From the NCBI GenBank assembly GCA_964035775.1, contig OZ038312.1, positions 19,865,545-19,929,544 on the forward strand: a stretch of DNA of 64,000 bases. The letters are read 5' to 3'. The notes beneath the pieces were generated by a model that searched no databases, was not told where the DNA came from, and saw only the letters and a program-made list of their open reading frames with translations. Source of the DNA: Osedax frankpressi (lineage: Eukaryota; Annelida; Polychaeta; Sabellida; Siboglinidae). Each line of letters begins with the position of its first letter. Within the stretch, counting starts at the first letter, position 1. Below are positions 36,213-48,629 of this stretch, in pieces. Position numbers and translations under genes: made by a program.

Positions 36213-38488
36213 GATTCGTATATAAATATTTATGAAATAAATAGTTTAATTTTTCGAAAATATATTAAATATTATATTTTTAAGAATAATATATCTTGAA
36301 TAAAGTTTCTACATTAACATATAATGTGTATATTTACAAAGCAATTAATACCAATACTATTCTATTATATTTATATAAATACATATTTATAACTATAGTA
36401 AGCTTACTTGATTATATAGATCATGTATAGTTATGACTATATACTAAATTTAGCATACTTCTTTTTTTAAAACTACAGTTGATTATATTTAAGTCTATAT
36501 TTTAATTATTATTATTGTTATTATTATAATTATTTATTCATGGTTAAATGATAATGTTTATTATATATGTATAGGTAAGTATTGATATAATATATATACA
36601 TATATTATTGTATTATCGAACATATATGAATTACTACGTTAGATAGTATAATTTATTTTGAAATTATTATATCAAATATATTTAACTATAGAATTTCATT
36701 TGCCGACTACTAGGATCATTACTAAATTCAAAATTTCCATGTAAAATAGAAATACTTATATGAAGTTAGACATCTAACTAATCTACTGTATATCGTATAA
36801 CGGTGTCATTATTGATTAGAAGAAATTAATGAGAAAAAATAAGATTATTTTGAAATAATTAATCAATGTTTAATTTATCGTAGTCAAATTATGTTATAAC
36901 AGAAAGGAACATGAGTATAAACCTTCTTTTACTCCCTAGCACAGATACAAATTACAGAACATCTTTTACATAACTAATAAACTACCAAGTCTCATGTAAA
37001 ATGATAATTTCTCTATCCGCGTAAATTCAGATTTATTTTCAACATTCTTCGAAATAAAACTATACACACTTTGAAATACTTCCCACTTCTAGCAATCTTC
37101 ATTTTGTACATCATACCTAAGTATTCTCATAAATGTCATCTAAATTTCAACAATCAGCACACAACTTATCTACTTAACTTAAATGTAAACTCAACCCAGT
37201 TGTAGGTAATATCGTAATTTAACTATTCACTTTCCCTGTGAGCTTTATGTGATCGTAAACTTTTATTACAATAATAACTTATTTGATCTAATGAAAATAT
37301 CCATTTAAAGTAATCGCACTCAAAAAACACATGACTAATATTTAGTTAATTAAGTTGTTCTTTCAACATATCGAGACTACATATTGCAATTCGATATGGA
37401 AACCGCATTTCAAACATATATTCAGCACATTATCGTCACATCATTATCGTCATTGTATAATAATCTATTATAGTATTCGATTCGACACTAAAGGGATCAA
37501 ATAATACATAACATGTAAAATAATTAATTACATGTCGCGGCTGAATAATCGCCAACTAATATCACTAATATTAATAATATAATTAATATATAATATTAAT
37601 AATGGCGTTCCCAATTCAGCTATCCAACGTACGATCATCACTAAGTAATTAAGTTATATTTGTTATTTCAAATTGTACACTTCAGTGAACTTTATATTCT
37701 AATCCAGATCAGTTTCACAACACGATATTTATAATTATATTTAATAATTATAGATATTCAATAACATATAAAATATTATATAGAATGTAATATAACACGG
37801 TTAATTAATCTATCCAATAGAAATAAAATAAAATAAATATAAGTAAATTACCTAAAGATGTTATGTTATAACATATGTTGTACAGTGTACAATGTACACA
37901 CATATTACGAAATAATTTAACTGGAATAACATATTTTGATAACTTGGTTGTTTTAATGAATAACATTTATGTCGCTATAATATCAACAATAATGTTCTAA
38001 TTATTTGAGTACATTTGTATACAAAAATTGATTGAGGATATTTTTTTGCATTAACTAATTATTTTAATTACCTAATTTTGTAAATGTAAATGTAGCATGC
38101 TTATTAATTTAATTAACCTACTATTTCTCTCTCTATATATATATATATATTTATTAATTATATAATATAATTAATTTAATATGTTAATGTTATGGGTGTA
38201 TTAAGAACATATGTTTGATGTATATAATAATTTATTAGTTATCTAAATAATCGAAAGGTATATATATATATCACAGCACAATACAGGGTACGACGCACTG
38301 TATAGGTACATTATATTGTAAGTCAGCCACGCCGATATACTTAATATCATCGTACAGTTTGTTTCAATAAACTAAACTGATGACATCAGCAAATACGGTG
38401 AAACTTGACTTAAAAATCGTATTTAAAAATAATTCGATAGAGTGACTACCGAGAATTGCATGTTTTCCTATTAATGACTTAATTGGAT
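34736..38488. other. AT-rich desert with (AT)n tracts
   Basis: Contains long alternating AT tracts (about 35729-35750 and 36139-36208). The block 36900-37500 is less AT-rich, C-richer on the plus strand, and reads like decayed coding sequence, but I could not recognise a family. A TGTACAGTGTACAATGTACA cluster sits near 37879. No gene called. Confidence 0.45.
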
Positions 38489-41400
38489 TTACTCCGGAGA
38501 AATGGTTGAACTATGTCGTTTGGCAAATGCGTCTAGGAATCCTGTCGTCTTTTGAATACTCGTTATCCTCTCTTGCTGGATTTCCTGTCGGTTGAGATGC
38601 ATGTATTTGTAAGTAGATATAGTCTCATAAGCATATCAATGTATATATTTTACGATATATGAACTCGTAAAGACTACAATATGATAATTCATATCGGATA
38701 GTCTGTTATTCAATTCTAACATGTGATTATATATAACAAATATTTTCAAGAAAGTACACGGAGGAAATGTAGATCTAATTATGCAGTAATGCTATAATTA
38801 CAATATACCCGCAATATATCTGAAGCCACACGTGTATTGTAATATATACACATGTGTTACTCTACTAGATTTAGGAGTATATTCTATGTTTAGATGTCAA
38901 TTAGGTTTAAGTATTCAGATTATCACATTTCTTGTGTATGTAATTTCCCAATCAACAATAGCATTACTAATCGATTATTGCAGCACAGGCAAAGTTACCT
39001 TTATAATATATGATAATCATAGTTTTGACTACCAAGTACATTGTACAGTGTACATTGTACAGTGTATATTGTACATTGTACATTGTACATTGTACAGTGT
39101 ACATTGTACAGTGTACATTGTACAGTGTACATTGTACAGTGTACATTGTACAGTGTACATTGTACAGTGTACATTGTACAGTGTACATTGTACAGTGTAC
39201 ATTGTACAGTGTACATTGTACAGTGTACATTGTACAGTGTACATTGTACAGTGTACATTGTACAGTGTACATTGTACAGTGTACATTGTACAGTGTACAT
39301 TGTACAGTGTACATTGTACAGTGTACAGTGTACATTGTACAGTGTACATTGTACAGTGTACATTGTACAGTGTACATTGTACAGTGTACATTGTACAGTG
39401 TACATTGTACAGTGTACATTGTACAGTGTACATTGTACAGTGTACATTGTACAGTGTACATTGTACAGTGTACATTGTACAGTGTACATTGTACAGTGTA
39501 CATTGTACAGTGTACATTGTACAGTGTACAGTGTACATTGTACAGTGTACAGTGTACATTGTACATTGTACATATAGTGCCACTAACTAATCTCCTGGTA
39601 TTAGCTCGTTCTATTTTCTCATCGATGTCCTCCTTGTTCATCAGTCGACTCGGCAAAATGAGTTTCTCGAGTCGAGCGGGTCGTTTGAAGCCGGAAGTAC
39701 CGACGTTCAACGGAACAAGTCGATTAGGCGCATGACCGGAGTCGTGGCCGTGAGACGGAGACAAAGAACTGTTCAGAGGAGCTTGCACGATGTCGAAACG
39801 AACTGATCTACCAACTCTTGAAATCGGCCTCTGTTTTGTGTGCACGGTGAGAATTGTAAGGTTGACGTTTGACAACTAATTTGTGTATTCTAAGGAATCA
39901 ACGTAGTTGCGGTATTCGGATTTTAAATTGATATATTCATTAAATTCATTCCCTTCAAGACGAACCGTTACATTCGATTACATAATAGTATGCCCAGTCG
40001 CGACTACAGATTTAAACCGTTATCTAGAGCAACTAAACAATCGTATGCGTATTCATATACAGGTACGGGCACGCACTTCCAACACTCGAAACCGTTAGCA
40101 TTAGGTGTATACACGTAAGCGTGTATACACCTCAAGTTAGCATTAGGTGTATACACGTAAGCGTGTATACACCTCAAGTTAGCATTAGGTGTATACACGT
40201 AAGCGTGTATACACCTCAAGTTAGCATTAGGTGTATACACACGTAAGCGTGTAAATGCATGCCCACGTGATCTAAATGAACGACGCGCCACGGTATCGTC
40301 GATGGAACATCGTTTTGTTGTTTCATAATCCTTTGTCTTCTCTGCCGACCGTTTAGCTACACGTACCCAGTCCACGTAGTCGTACCTAGTCCGGGGTAAA
40401 CACCTGAAACCACTTATTCGGCGAAACAAAGAAATATCTCCGACCGCCCGTTCTAACGACCACGCACGCCACGCGAAACGGTCGCTAACGAGCTAACAGC
40501 GTAACAATAGGTGTAACAATAGGTGTAACAATAGGTGTAACAATAGGTGTAACAATAGGTGTAACAATAGGTGTAACAATAGGCGTAACAATAGGCGAAG
40601 ACAATCGACGAATACAATATGGGTAACAATCGAAGTAGTAATGACAGGTATACCTAGCAACCGTACGATGGTAAAGAGAGTGTGTGTGTGTATGGTGTGC
40701 GTGTGTGTATGGTGTGTATTTGTGTGTGTGTGTGTGTATGTGTGTGTGTGTGTGGAGAGAGAGCGTGTCCGTATGCAGGCGATGATATATTAGAAGTAAT
40801 ACCGTAGTAGTTAATTATATTGATTAAAGAGGAGACCATCGAGTGCATGGGGTTATCTGTGTATTGAGCCTAATATGTACGTAACACGTGAATTAGCGTA
40901 CTCGGGTCATGTGCGACCGGAAACGTTCAATATTTAATAGGAGTTGTACGCTGGTAATGTATATAACTGGTACGTGGCGGCGCGAGTGCCCTCGAAACGC
41001 ACGCCACACTTGTTACGTGCCACTCTACGACCGCACACGTAACTGGAACTTAAGCTGAGCGATGTAAGGTCGTCGATTAATTCACCGGAAGTCAGTCGTA
41101 CGTACAATAGACACGCTTATCGTAACCAAGCCGCGACGTTAAATTTCGTTAAACTGCACCTCTCTCATTCCAGAGTACGAATTTATAATTGATCCCCAGG
41201 ACATTGTACTATTTTTTACACACTCACATTAATCAGTCGATATCATCTGTCATCGATTGCATAATACTCATGGCGTGTAATGCATGCCGTGCATACGATA
41301 ATTGGCATATCATTTAAATCACTTAAAACCTCGTATTTTACTGTATTTATGCATATACAAATCATTGAATCCACCGTAATTTACGAATTACAAATATTCT

Positions 41401-44400
41401 ATTAAAATAAGTGATTTCAGCGTGCACACCAACTCCACAACATCTACATAACATCTCCACACCAACTCCACAACATCTACATAACATCTACATAACATCT
41501 CCACACCAACTCCACAACATCTACATAACATCTCCGCACCAACTCCACAACATCTACATAACATCTACACACCAACTCAACAACATCTACATAACATCTC
41601 CACACCAACTACACACCATCTACATAACATCTACATAACAACTACACACCATCTACATAACATCTCCGCACCCACTCCACAACATCTACATAACATCTCC
41701 ACACCAACCCCGCACCCACTCCGCACCAACTCCGCACCCACTCCGCACCCACTCCGCACCAACTCCACACCAACCCCGCACCAACTCCACACCAACCCCG
41801 CACCAACTCCGCACCCACTCCACACCAACCCCGCACCAACTCCACACCAACCCCGCACCAACTCCGCACCCACTCCACACCAACCCCGCACCAACTCCAC
41901 AACATCTACATAACATCTCCACACCAACCCCGCACCAACTCCACACCAACCCCGCACCAACTCCACAACATCTACATAACATCTCCACACCAACTCCACA
42001 ACATCTACATAACATCTCCACACCAACTACACACCATCTACATAACATCTCCGCACCCACTCCACAACATCTACATAACATCTCCACACCAACCCCGCAC
42101 CCACTCCGCACCAACTCCGCACCAACTCCGCACCCACTCCGCACCCACTCCGCACCAACTCCACACCAACCCCGCACCAACTCCACACCAACCCCGCACC
42201 AACTCCACACCAACCCCGCACCAACTCCGCACCCACTCCACACCAACCCCGCACCAACTCCGCACCCACTCCACACCAACCCCGCACCAACTCCACAACA
42301 TCTACATAACATCTCCACACCAACTCCACAACATCTACATAACATCTCCACACCAACTCCGCACCAACCCCGCACCAACTCCACGACATCTACATAACAA
42401 CTACACACCAACCCCGCACCAACTCCACACCAACCCCGCACCAACCCCGCACCAACTCCACACCAACCCCGCACCAACTCCACAACATCTACATAACATC
42501 TCCACACCAACCCCGCACCAACTCCACACCAACCCCGCACCCACTCCGCACCAACTCCGCACCAACTCCGCACCAACTCCACACCAACCCCGCACCAACT
42601 CCACAACATCTACATAACATCTCCACACCAACCCCGCACCCACTCCGCACCCACTCCGCACCAACTCCACACCAACCCCGCACCAACTCCGCACCCACTC
42701 CACACCAACCCCGCACCCACTCCGCACCAACTCCGCACCCACTCCGCACCCACTCCGCACCAACTACACACCAACCCCGCACCAACTCCACACCAACCCC
42801 GCACCCACTCCGCACCAACTCCGCACCCACTCCGCACCCACTCCGCACCAACTCCACACCAACCCCGCACCAACTCCGCACCCACTCCACACCAACCCCG
42901 CACCAACTCCGCACCCACTCCACACCAACCCCGCACCCACTCCACAACATCTACATAACATCTCCACACCAACCCCGCACCAACTCCACACCAACTCCGC
43001 ACCCACTCCACAACATCTACATAACATCTCCACACCAACCCCGCACCAACCCCGCACCAACTCCGCACCCACTCCACAACATCTACATAACATCTCCACA
43101 CCAACCCCGCACCAACTCCACAACATCTACATAACATCTCCACACCAACCCCGCACCAACTCCACACCAACTCCGCACCCACTCCACAACATCTACATAA
43201 CATCTCCGCACCAACCCCGCACCAACTCCACACCAACCCCGCACCAACTCCACAACATCTACATAACATCTCCACACCAACCCCGCACCAACCCCGCACC
43301 AACTCCGCACCCACTCCACAACATCTACATAACATCTCCACACCAACCCCGCACCAACTCCACAACATCTACATAACATCTCCACACCAACCCCGCACCA
43401 ACTCCACACCAACTCCGCACCCACTCCACAACATCTACATAACATCTCCGCACCAACCCCGCACCAACTCCACACCAACCCCGCACCAACTCCACAACAT
43501 CTACATAACATCTCCACACCAACCCCGCACCAACTCCACAACATCTACATAACATCTCCACACCAACCCCGCACCAACTCCACACCAACTCCGCACCCAC
43601 TCCACAACATCTACATAACATCTCCGCACCAACCCCGCACCAACTCCACACCAACCCCGCACCAACTCCACAACATCTACATAACATCTCCACACCAACC
43701 CCGCACCAACCCCGCACCAACCCCGCACCAACTCCACACCAACTCCGCACCAACTCCGCACCCACTCCGCAACAACTCCGCACCAACTCCGCACCAACTC
43801 CGCACCCACTCCGCACCAACTCCGCACCAACTCCGCACCCACTCCGCACCCACTCCGCACCCACTCCGCACCCACTCCACACCCACTCCAAACCCACTCC
43901 GCACCCACTCCGCACCCACTCCGCAACAACTCTAATAACCTGTACTAGTCCTTCGTTCAGAAGTAGGTTGGCGATTTTTTGTTCCTCTTTTCTATTGCGT
44001 TCTTTTGCACTAAGTCTCTGTTCGCAAGGCTTGCCCGTAAGACTCAGATCTGAGGTACGGGATACATATAGTGATTAATGGTACGGTAAGTCGTTTATGT
44101 AGATATCTACTGTAATTATGACTCTACCATTTACATTTACGTATATATCCATACGAGAACATTTGTTGAGGTTAACTTAAGCTATTAGCTATTAGCAGAC
44201 ATCACAAAATATATTCTAAACCACTCTTTATTAAGATATTCTAATTTTAATAAGAGTCAGCTGATTAATTAATCTGTATATTATTATACTATAAATGTAA
44301 TTGCATCGGACTTAAAAGTGATGGGTTCATCCAAAACAATTAGGTAAGTTTGGTGAGACAATGAAATCTATTGAACTGTATACTTATTAAGTCTAGTTCC

Positions 44401-46654
44401 CCTAATCGCATTACCACAAACGCTTTAAGTAAGCATTACGTAACTCCAGTAATGTACGATACAGTTTATGCGTAATATCGCATGTTATCTGACTGGGACA
44501 GAGTGCAGAGTGTTGTTCTTATTTGTAAGAATTAGAATACGATGACCTTATTACATAAACTAATATCATTAAGTCACAGGATACCAGGGTAATACTCCAT
44601 TTGTTATGACGTAATACTTTTGCGGTGCCATCAAGAATAATACGTATATGAGGATTATATTACACTATGGCGCAATGTGAATGTATGAGAGATACTTTGT
44701 AATGACGTAATCATTATAATTAAATATGGCATACGCTACAATATGAGGCGATGTTACAATAATGTCATAATGGGATCAACACTCTCCGTTGGTAACTAAT
44801 TAAAACGATGATTCAATATCGACGAGTGCCACCGATGATTCATCTAAACAATGGCCCACATATGACTTACCTAACTCCGAGTCTTCATGGAACGAGTCTT
44901 CTACGGTCTTACGTAACTGTTCACTGGAGTCCTCGGTGATGTGTTGGCGTACTTCTGTACTGCCTTTATCAGCGAAACCGGAGTCTGAACTGTAGGTCAA
45001 GGGGCGTGGTCAGAGAGTTCAAAGTGTGAATACGCAATATCAAATGTTTGTGGATACGGAATGCGGTTAGGTGATTGGGAGAATGGGAGATTTAAGGTTT
45101 ACGACGGGGTATACTCACCATATATGGTACAAGAGGTGTACTTGGGGGTTTATCTGGGTGTTATACGGAGTTAGAGTGTAGATAAGGGTAGTGTGGTGCT
45201 GTGTATTTGGAGCCGGAGTATGATTAGGGAGTGTAGTGATGTGCTTGTAAGTCTGGTGATTCAATAGGAATATAGTCAAGGTTAATAGTATGGGAAGCGA
45301 TGGGGTGGAGAAGAGATTCTACATTACGTAACATTACAAGAATAATTCTTCTCCACATTCCACACCGTCATAAAGACTATAGTCATAACATATTGCTTAA
45401 CAATACAAATATACTAGCTATCAACATACACCGTAATGCAATACAATTAACGACATACATAGCATAATACTATATGTATAGTGTAGTTTATATACTTATA
45501 GACTATATATAGTGTAGTGTATATTTCTGCACTATAGATAGTGTAGTGTATATACTCCTATACTATATATATTGTGTAGTGTATATAATCCTACACTATA
45601 TATAGTGTAGTTTATATTTCTACACTATATATTGTGTAGTGTATATACTCCTACACTATATATAGTGTAGTGTATATACTCCTACACTATATATAGTGTA
45701 GTTTATATTTCTACACTATATATTGTGTGGTGTATATACTCCTACACTATAGATAGTGTAGTGTATATTTCTAAACTATAGATAGTGTAGTGTATATACT
45801 CCTACACTATATATAGTGTAGTTTATATTTCTACACTATATATTGTGTGGTGTATATACTCCTACACTATATATAGTGTAGTGTATATACTCCTATACTA
45901 TATATATTGTAATATACACGATAATTACAAGCATTATAACGACATTTACAAGGATCTAAGTGAGTTTATTTTTTATGTTTGTGTTATAATGTTAAACAAT
46001 ATAATATATTTTATTTTGAAAATATCTAGAATTTATTTATATTTTAAAAATATTCTAAAATAATTACGTCATTATTTATGTTGGGATAATATTCCACAAA
46101 AGCAGATTAAGTAACTATTATAAATTCTTTTATAATTATTTTAAATAAAATATAATTCATATTTCAATGATATCATGTTGCATCTAAAAATCTACTTATT
46201 ACAGAAGATTCTTTAATTTAAAATGTACAATTTACAGAGTACATGTACAATGTACATTGTACATTGTACATTGGATATCTAAAATGTACATCGTACAGTA
46301 TACAGTGTACAGTGTACTGGCGTGCAATGTATTGACGTGCGGTGTACATTGTACACTGTACGGCGTACACTGTACACCAGTACACTGTACGCCAGTACAC
46401 TGTACGCCAGTACACTGTACACTGTACAGTGTACAGTGTACACCGTACATTGTACTGAGTACATCTCACATAGTACACCTGATATTTCATTATTTGCACA
46501 TTGTCACGAACCTGTGGACTGAGTCCTTGGACGCAGAATTGATAACTCTTTTCGGTGACTCATTATCACTCAGCGGGAAGGATATCACGTGCGTCGAAGA
46601 TTTGACCTCTGCGACCTCGGTGACTTCTAAGGATGAACTTGCAGCGCATCCCAT
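38489..46654 (-). CDS. STMND1: Stathmin-domain-containing protein 1 (STMND1)-like, N-myristoylated
   Basis: Minus-strand exons: 46654-46512 starting MGCAASSSLEVTEVAEVK (Gly2/Cys3 for predicted myristoylation and palmitoylation, Ser6), 44989-44871 (SSDSGFADKGSTEVRQH; GTAAGT donor), 39830-39588 (RFDIVQAPL, then FKRPARLEKLILPSRL and NKEDIDEKIERANTRRL) and 38584-38489 (EIQQERITSIQKTTGFLDAF, ending SPE-TAA). The RLEKL...EDI-EK-ER---RR-EIQ pattern matches the stathmin-like helix of STMND1, whose vertebrate form also starts MGC. Exon 1/2 and exon 3/4 junctions close in phase; exon 2 ends in phase 1 while exon 3 opens in phase 0, so one exon or splice site between them is still missing. Stathmin helices bind tubulin; membrane anchoring by the N-terminus is predicted. 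All visible introns hold tandem arrays. Confidence 0.72.
39036..39573. repeat. 14-bp palindromic array (TTGTACAGTGTACA) in the last STMND1-like intron
   Basis: About 38 units. TGTACA is self-complementary and units differ mainly by the spacer (TT/AG), so the array reads almost the same on both strands and gives open frames in five frames at once (VHCTVYIVQC-like and NVHCTMYTVQ-like). It starts right after the exon-3 donor region and can fold into serial hairpins. Related short clusters occur elsewhere in the window. Confidence 0.97.
40098..40256. repeat. Four 42-bp units, each a perfect 13-bp hairpin
   Basis: Each unit contains AGGTGTATACACG, a TAAG loop and CGTGTATACACCT, then a CAAGTTAGCATT linker. 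Three copies are identical; the fourth has a two-base AC insertion in the left arm and loses the right arm. It sits in a GC-richer zone within the STMND1-like intron. Confidence 0.95.
40498..40596. repeat. 12-bp array TAACAATAGGTG
   Basis: Eight tandem copies, the last ones changed to TAACAATAGGCG. Inside the GC-richer zone 40.25-41.15 kb. Confidence 0.95.
40678..40756. repeat. (GT)n-rich microsatellite
   Basis: Interrupted GTGTGTAT repeats of mixed unit length. No further function visible. Confidence 0.9.
41423..43932. repeat. 2.5-kb 11-bp array with strong strand asymmetry, in an STMND1-like intron
   Basis: About 228 copies of an 11-mer with four main words: CCAACTCCACA, CCAACCCCGCA, CCCACTCCGCA and ACATCTACATA. 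The plus strand has almost no G apart from CGCA, so the minus (gene) strand is G-rich and C-poor. Blocks such as word order ACATCTACATA-ACATCTCCACA recur at about 40-180 bp, showing higher-order duplication (the 43.1-43.7 kb part repeats in ~175-bp blocks). The GVGAELVRGWC-type minus frames are repeat translations. Confidence 0.97.
43933..44799. other. Intron sequence of ordinary composition
   Basis: Mixed-composition intronic sequence between the 11-bp array and STMND1-like exon 2. I see no exon with usable borders. Confidence 0.45.
45478..45912. repeat. ~31-bp array carrying a perfect 20-bp palindrome per unit
   Basis: About 14 units built on CTACACTATATATAGTGTAG (identical to its reverse complement) separated by TGTATATACTC or TTTATATTT. 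Variants (TATATATTGTGTAG, ATAGATAGTG) shorten the palindrome. Lies in intron 1 of the STMND1-like gene. The related 20-bp palindrome CTATAGTGTATACACTATAG occurs singly at about 53689-53708. Confidence 0.95.
46222..46466. repeat. Diverged TGTACA palindromic repeat cluster in STMND1-like intron 1
   Basis: Irregular repeats of GTACATTGTACA, GTACAGTGTACA and GTACACTGTACGCCA type. Similar in motif to the array at 39.0-39.6 kb but more diverged. It starts about 45 bp after the exon-1 donor. Confidence 0.9.
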
Positions 46655-47150
46655 TGTGTCGAGGAGCGTATTCTTGTGCGTCGGAAACCTCTCCGCAAGC
46701 AGTTAATAACCGTTCTCACAACTGTTGAGATTATACCGTACGTTTATAGTTGATTTTAAAGTACATATGTTGATATTACTAGGAGGGTGTTGCTGTAGAA
46801 CCGTATACGTTCCGATGCCTGTATATAGCGTGTGCGAGAGTAGGTATAGGTGTTCGTGTAGGTTAGCGTTTACGTGTGTTTACGTGTGTTTTGTGACACT
46901 TGTTAGCGATACGGATGCGGGTCGACAAATAGGAAAGTTCGGTGAAGAGCGTTTCTTATGGAGCCATCGAGTTCTTGATGTACCGGTGCCATTGTGTACC
47001 GGAGTCATTGTTTACAGGTGTCCAATGGCAACCACGGCCGGCGGAAACGCGCAACCGATACGTGACGTAACTAGGCCGAGCTCGCCGCTGGCTAGTCATC
47101 GGTTTGTTTACTCTAATCCGAATGCTGTCCTCCGATTGGTCGACAACGAA
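46655..47150 (-). promoter_or_regulatory. Presumed promoter and 5' UTR of the STMND1-like gene
   Basis: CpG-rich compared with its surroundings. Read for the minus-strand gene it holds a CCAAT box (complement of ATTGG at 47135-47139), a CRE/ATF-like TGACGTAA at 47063-47070, and ATGGCAAC at about 47024-47031, an X-box half-site of the kind bound by RFX factors in ciliary genes. No TATA box is obvious. The long plus-strand frame through 46725-47330 looks accidental. Regulatory meaning is inferred. Confidence 0.35.
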
Positions 47151-47339
47151 TTTATTAGCGATTATGTAAATCGTTTGAAATTGAGCATTACAATCAAATA
47201 CTTAGTAACTAAGTTATTTGTTTATCCACTTAATTATATAAACACGATTTCAATAGATATTACAATACGCGTGGATTTCATAATTCATAATATTCGATTA
47301 CTAATTACATTTTACTATAGTTGCAGGTAGCAATAATAC

Positions 47340-47373
47340 ATATCATCATTTATACATATAACATATATAACAA

Positions 47374-47427
<54 letters not shown>

Positions 47428-47445
47428 AATATATATATATATATA

Positions 47446-47511
<66 letters not shown>

Positions 47512-48579
47512 TATGAAGTATTCATCATAGTAGTGCGAGGAAAAAGTAATTAATAAATAATTATAAATACAATTTAAAATAATATATAAAACAGTTAAAA
47601 TGATCTTAAGAAATTTGAAAATGTGTTACTGGAATATTTAATTCCTTCAATACAAAAAAGTTATACCCATAATTATAACAAAATATTTATAATCATGTTT
47701 GGAAATAGAGTGTCTAAAATACTATAAAAATATACTCCTCCATATACAACTCATATATGATAGGTTATAGGTTAAATATATCTTGGGATATGTTCAACCA
47801 AAATAGTAGTAATAGTTTTAATTGATTAAAATGATACTCTTGAATTATTTTACCACGACCTTTTAATAGAGATCGAAATAACGAACATCTCAATTTACGT
47901 GTTGTTTTTATATCTTGTTTTCTATAAAAGTGTGATTCAAAACTATTTTCGACGTGAGTTCCAAATAAGACGTTACTTGTATAATTGGATCAATCAACTT
48001 AACAAAAACGTTTATAATATGGGTTAAGAAGAAAACACTGTTTAGAGACATCGGAATTATATTCTATTTTCAATGTTAGGTAATCCATTAGATACTGAAT
48101 TAACGAGTGGTAATAACCAAGATAGGGTAGCGTATATGTATACATGCTATACATACACATACACACGCGCGCGCGTACAAGACATACGCACACACGCGCG
48201 CACACACACACATACATATATATATATATTTATTGTAAAATAATTTAATAAATAAACCAAAGTTAAGTATCACACAAGGTAATAAGGAATATGTACATTT
48301 TAAACTACCGATCCAATTTAGATCATTTATATAGAATATTAATTTATAGAAACAACATTTTTGCATTAAATATAAATACTTTATGAAATAACAAAGCACA
48401 CTCAAGAATTCAAAATATTTTTCCAAAAAAATCATGATTATAAAATAGGAAATCTTTATAGATTCTACATAAATGATATTGGATTAAATAATATAATTTG
48501 TAATTAGATTATAGTAGCCACAATTTACAGCTATATGTACATACTTTATATATGTTAACTATATAGTATATCCTAAATG

Positions 48580-48629
<50 letters not shown>

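Larger units (their letters stand above)
40258..41150. other. GC-/CpG-richer island inside the STMND1-like intron
   Basis: Unlike the rest of the desert this stretch has many CpG and moderate GC. It could hold a missing exon of the STMND1-like gene, an alternative promoter, or an enhancer. A minus-strand open frame through 40004-40429 is partly made of the hairpin repeat, and I do not consider it a gene. No exon with good borders was identified. Confidence 0.35.

Noticed and set aside
38832-39875. Several 180-300 codon frames rich in VHCTVYIVQC
   Set aside because: The palindromic array is open in almost every frame. Only the 39830-39588 part of the minus-strand frame is kept, as an STMND1-like exon.
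40004-40429. 141-codon minus-strand frame
   Set aside because: Its second half is the 42-bp hairpin repeat (YTPNANLRCIHA); no splice or start signal supports it, though the GC-richer first half might hide a small exon.
41631-43929. Minus-strand frames of up to 307 codons (GVGAELVRGWCG)
   Set aside because: Repeat translation of the 11-bp array, present in all three minus frames.
46725-47330. 201-codon plus-strand frame
   Set aside because: Overlaps the presumed promoter of the STMND1-like gene; residues look random and the second half is AT-forced.
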